6,806 bases of DNA from Bacillota bacterium (GTDB taxonomy: Bacteria; Bacillota; Clostridia; Lachnospirales; Lachnospiraceae): NCBI GenBank assembly GCA_023458855.1, contig JAEWWQ010000260.1, forward strand, positions 1 through 6,806, read 5' to 3'. The notes beneath the pieces were generated by a model, which worked only from the letters and a program-made list of their open reading frames with translations, was not told where the DNA came from and did no database searches. Made by a program: the position numbers and the translations under genes. Within the stretch, counting starts at the first letter, position 1. Each line of letters starts with the position of its first letter. Below are positions 5,226 through 6,806 of this stretch, in pieces.

Positions 5226-6266
5226 ATGGTAACAATAAAGGAAATCGCAAAGGCGTGTGAAGTGTCTGTGGCAACGGTATCAAATATTATTAATGATAAG
5301 CCAGGAGCTTCGGCTGAAACCAGAAAATTAGTATTGGATAAGATAGAGGAGCTTCATTATACGCCGAATTCTGTCGCAAAGAACCTGAAGAAGCAGAGTA
5401 CCGAATCGATCGGGGTCATAGCAGAGGACATGACCATATTCAGCATTCCAGATATTATTGACGGAATTACTGACTCCTGCGAAAAACACGGTTATCAGAT
5501 TCTGCTGGTGAATCTCCGCCTGTTTAAGAAGTATAACGATACCTATTATGCCAATGACAATTATTATGATACTGTGGAAAATGCGGTAAAGGAACTTCTG
5601 TCTAAGCAGGTGGAAGGGATTATTTATGTGTCAGCGCATGAGAGGATTATTCATTGTCTCCCGCAGCAGTTGAAGATTCCGGCAATCATGGCATATGGTT
5701 ACAGCAGAAGAGCGGATGTTCCTTCTATTGTAGTGGATGATGTACAGGGAGCGTATGATTTGATCCATTATGCAACGCAGATGGGACATGAGAAAATTGG
5801 TATTATTACAGGAAAACAGGATAGTTTCCATATGCAGGCACGTCTTGTGGGATACCAGAAAGCGATGCTGGAAGCACAGATTTTCTTTGATGCAAGCCTT
5901 GTCTGTTATGGTGACTGGTCCCGGGAAGCTGGACATGATAATACTGATTACCTGCTGGATAAAGGCGTTACAGCAATCTTTTGTATGAACGATCTTATGG
6001 CAGGCGGCGTATATGACAGGCTGGAAGAAAGAGGCATGATGCCTGGAAGAGATATTACGGTTATGGGCTATGATAACCGGGAAGTGTCTGGATATTATAA
6101 ACCACCACTGACTACGGTCAATTTGCCACTTCATGATATTGGTTATTGTGCTAATGAGGTGATTATGGGGATGCTGGGGAAAAATGAAGAAAATCAGTTT
6201 AAGCCGGTATATCAGATTCCCTGCAAATTAGAAATAAGAGAATCGGTCGCAAAAATAACCAAATAA
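5226..6266 (+). CDS. LacI/GalR-family transcriptional regulator
   Basis: The protein has 346 residues, a normal length for the family. The N-terminal helix-turn-helix is TIKEIAKACEVSVATVSNII (3-22), followed by the hinge helix PNSVAKNLKKQST (47-59). Hinge Leu54 is the residue that, in the family, wedges into the operator's central CpG. Residues ~60-340 form a periplasmic-binding-protein-like sugar-sensing domain: SIGVIAEDM, VVDDVQGAYDLI, MGHEKIGIITG, FCMNDLMAGGVYDRL and VMGYDNRE are standard landmarks. The start ATG has only a weak ribosome site (GGGTGG, 5 nt upstream), but an upstream start would not fit the family N-terminus. CpG-centred palindromes lie in its own leader and twice before the GH127-type gene, so it probably represses both until a sugar from the locus binds. 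Repression and ligand are inferred. Confidence 0.95.
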   Translation: MVTIKEIAKACEVSVATVSNIINDKPGASAETRKLVLDKIEELHYTPNSVAKNLKKQSTESIGVIAEDMTIFSIPDIIDGITDSCEKHGYQILLVNLRLFKKYNDTYYANDNYYDTVENAVKELLSKQVEGIIYVSAHERIIHCLPQQLKIPAIMAYGYSRRADVPSIVVDDVQGAYDLIHYATQMGHEKIGIITGKQDSFHMQARLVGYQKAMLEAQIFFDASLVCYGDWSREAGHDNTDYLLDKGVTAIFCMNDLMAGGVYDRLEERGMMPGRDITVMGYDNREVSGYYKPPLTTVNLPLHDIGYCANEVIMGMLGKNEENQFKPVYQIPCKLEIRESVAKITK

Positions 6267-6281
6267 TTTAGGGTGAGACGT

Positions 6282-6330
6282 AAAATGAGGACTATTTTTT
6301 GTATAAAAGGCAAAAATAGTCCTCATTTTT
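6282..6330. terminator. Strong intrinsic terminator after the lacI-type gene
   Basis: The segments 6282-6299 and 6312-6329 are perfectly complementary, giving an 18-bp stem whose core is ATGAGGACTA paired with TAGTCCTCAT. The loop is 12 nt and the right arm ends in five T. A matching A-run on the left arm could let it work on the opposite strand too. It begins 15 nt after the lacI stop and separates lacI from the glycosidase transcript. Confidence 0.9.
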
Positions 6331-6364
6331 ATAAAAAAAGGTCGAGTTGTGCAATGTGTACATA

Positions 6365-6376
6365 TTAAACGTTTTA
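6365..6376. promoter_or_regulatory. LacI-family operator, distal copy upstream of the GH127-type gene (candidate)
   Basis: TTAAACGTTTTA is an inverted repeat with a central CpG (one mismatched pair), identical over 12 bp to the copy at 6621. Its centre is 256 bp from that copy, so a tetrameric or looping arrangement is possible but not shown. Confidence 0.55.
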
Positions 6377-6580
6377 AAAAAATAGTAAAATATACAAAAT
6401 AGTAATTTCTAAGAAAAAGTTAGTATAGTATAGAAAAGGTGAGATATAAAGATAAAATAAATAGAATATGCAATTTAAACAGACTTTTATATAACGCAAA
6501 AACATGATATAAAATGAAATATAAACAATTCAAATGAAGCGGAAAAGACAAAAAAACTCTTAAAAATAGTAAAAAGTGTT

Positions 6581-6610
6581 TTGACGACAAAAAATATTAA
6601 ACAATAAATA
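6581..6610 (+). promoter_or_regulatory. Possible promoter of the GH127-type gene
   Basis: TTGACG (6581-6586, 5 of 6 matches) is followed after 17-18 nt by only a weak -10 (ATAAAT or TAAATA, 6604-6610). The placement fits, because the proximal operator begins about 11 nt downstream. Other A/T-rich hexamers upstream could serve instead. Confidence 0.35.
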
Positions 6611-6620
6611 CAGAAAAAAG

Positions 6621-6632
6621 TTAAACGTTTTA
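6621..6632. promoter_or_regulatory. LacI-family operator, proximal copy upstream of the GH127-type gene (candidate)
   Basis: TTAAACGTTTTA is the same 12-mer as at 6365-6376. It sits 26 nt before the ATG and immediately downstream of the possible promoter, where bound repressor would block initiation. The right flank ATAAAGA is shared with the operator in the lacI leader. Confidence 0.62.
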
Positions 6633-6658
6633 TAAAGAATGGAGATAAGGGATTGGAT

Positions 6659-6806
6659 ATGTTGCAAAAAACCAAGTCAAATAGTATTCCATTACAGAAG
6701 ATTAAAATCCAAGATGCTTTTTGGAGCAAGTATACAAAATTGGTCAAGGATGAGATTATTCCCTATCAGTGGAATACACTGAATGATCGTGTAAAGGGTG
6801 CAGAGC
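6659..6806 (+). CDS. GH127-family (DUF1680) glycoside hydrolase, probable beta-L-arabinofuranosidase, N-terminus only
   Basis: Only the first 49 codons are in the window; the frame is open at the right edge. The protein starts MLQKTKSNSIPLQKIKIQDA, then FWSKYTKLVKDEIIPYQWNT and LNDRVKGAE. A short beta-strand ending in FW, then a helix with an IPYQW-x2-(L/M)ND pattern, is the N-terminal signature I recall from GH127 enzymes such as Bifidobacterium HypBA1, which release beta-L-arabinofuranose. There is no signal peptide, so the enzyme is probably cytoplasmic and would act on imported oligosaccharides. Catalytic Cys and Glu residues lie beyond the edge and cannot be checked. GH127 also contains other specificities, so the arabinofuranosidase activity is only probable. 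AAGG (6647-6650) supports ATG 6659; GGAG (6641-6644) would support an in-frame TTG at 6653, adding two residues. Confidence 0.85.
   Translation, partial: MLQKTKSNSIPLQKIKIQDAFWSKYTKLVKDEIIPYQWNTLNDRVKGAE

Larger units (their letters stand above)
6267..6658. other. AT-rich regulatory region upstream of the GH127-type gene
   Basis: These 392 bases hold the lacI terminator (6282-6330), two identical LacI-type operators (6365-6376 and 6621-6632) and a possible promoter (6581-6610). The segment 6391-6575 is A-rich with no convincing gene on either strand and no stable hairpin that I can find. The 13-mer AAAAATAGTAAAA appears at 6378-6390 and 6562-6574, which may simply reflect composition. Confidence 0.75.

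Noticed and set aside
5095..5283. 62-codon minus-strand frame over the lacI promoter
   Set aside because: It overlaps the conserved helix-turn-helix codons of the lacI-type gene and is low-complexity (many Pro, Leu, Phe), as expected for a shadow.
6487..6747. 86-codon minus-strand frame upstream of the GH127-type gene
   Set aside because: It is Phe/Leu/Ile-rich because it reads A-rich DNA in reverse, and it overlaps the glycosidase start and the proximal operator.
1..6806. CRISPR array, tRNA, rRNA, transposase or attachment site
   Set aside because: No regularly spaced repeats, no cloverleaf or rRNA segments, no transposase-like frame and no terminal inverted repeats were seen.

Overview
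The window looks like a carbohydrate-uptake locus from a low-GC Clostridia genome, most likely Lachnospiraceae. The basis is AT-rich intergenic DNA, strong AGGAGG-type ribosome binding sites, a DUF6171-type zinc-ribbon gene, and the gene set itself: a CUT1 sugar ABC transporter without an ATPase, a LacI regulator and a GH127-type glycosidase. The taxon is inferred from gene style; no rRNA or other marker is present.

Layout. (1) 2-172 (+) is the 3' end of a small Cys-rich DUF6171-like gene. It stops one base from the end of the convergent gene, and a near-ideal bidirectional terminator hairpin lies inside its reading frame. (2) 174-1109 (-) encodes a 311-residue regulator with an ArsR-like winged helix and a ~200-residue C-terminal, probably sensory, domain. 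(3) 1110-1500 is a divergent regulatory region with a good promoter on each strand, a 14-bp palindrome over the regulator's start codon and a ~155-nt leader before the transporter. (4) 1501-4763 (+) is a three-gene operon: solute-binding lipoprotein and two permeases, with a hairpin after the first gene and a terminator at 4891-4922. (5) 5226-6266 (+) is a LacI-family regulator with its own promoter, an operator-like palindrome and a strong terminator. (6) 6659-6806 (+) is the first 49 codons of a GH127 (DUF1680) glycosidase, cut by the window end and preceded by two identical LacI-type operator sequences.

Working model. The lipoprotein captures an oligosaccharide, the two permeases import it using an ATPase encoded elsewhere (MsmX-type sharing is common for such operons), and the GH127 enzyme cleaves it, plausibly releasing beta-L-arabinofuranose. 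Control appears split. The AAACGTTT operators occur at lacI and at the glycosidase gene but not upstream of the transporter, whereas the ArsR-type regulator is divergent from the transporter and may control it. The individual families are known. The least ordinary points are the sensor-domain ArsR protein, the two-regulator arrangement and the terminator placed within a coding sequence.
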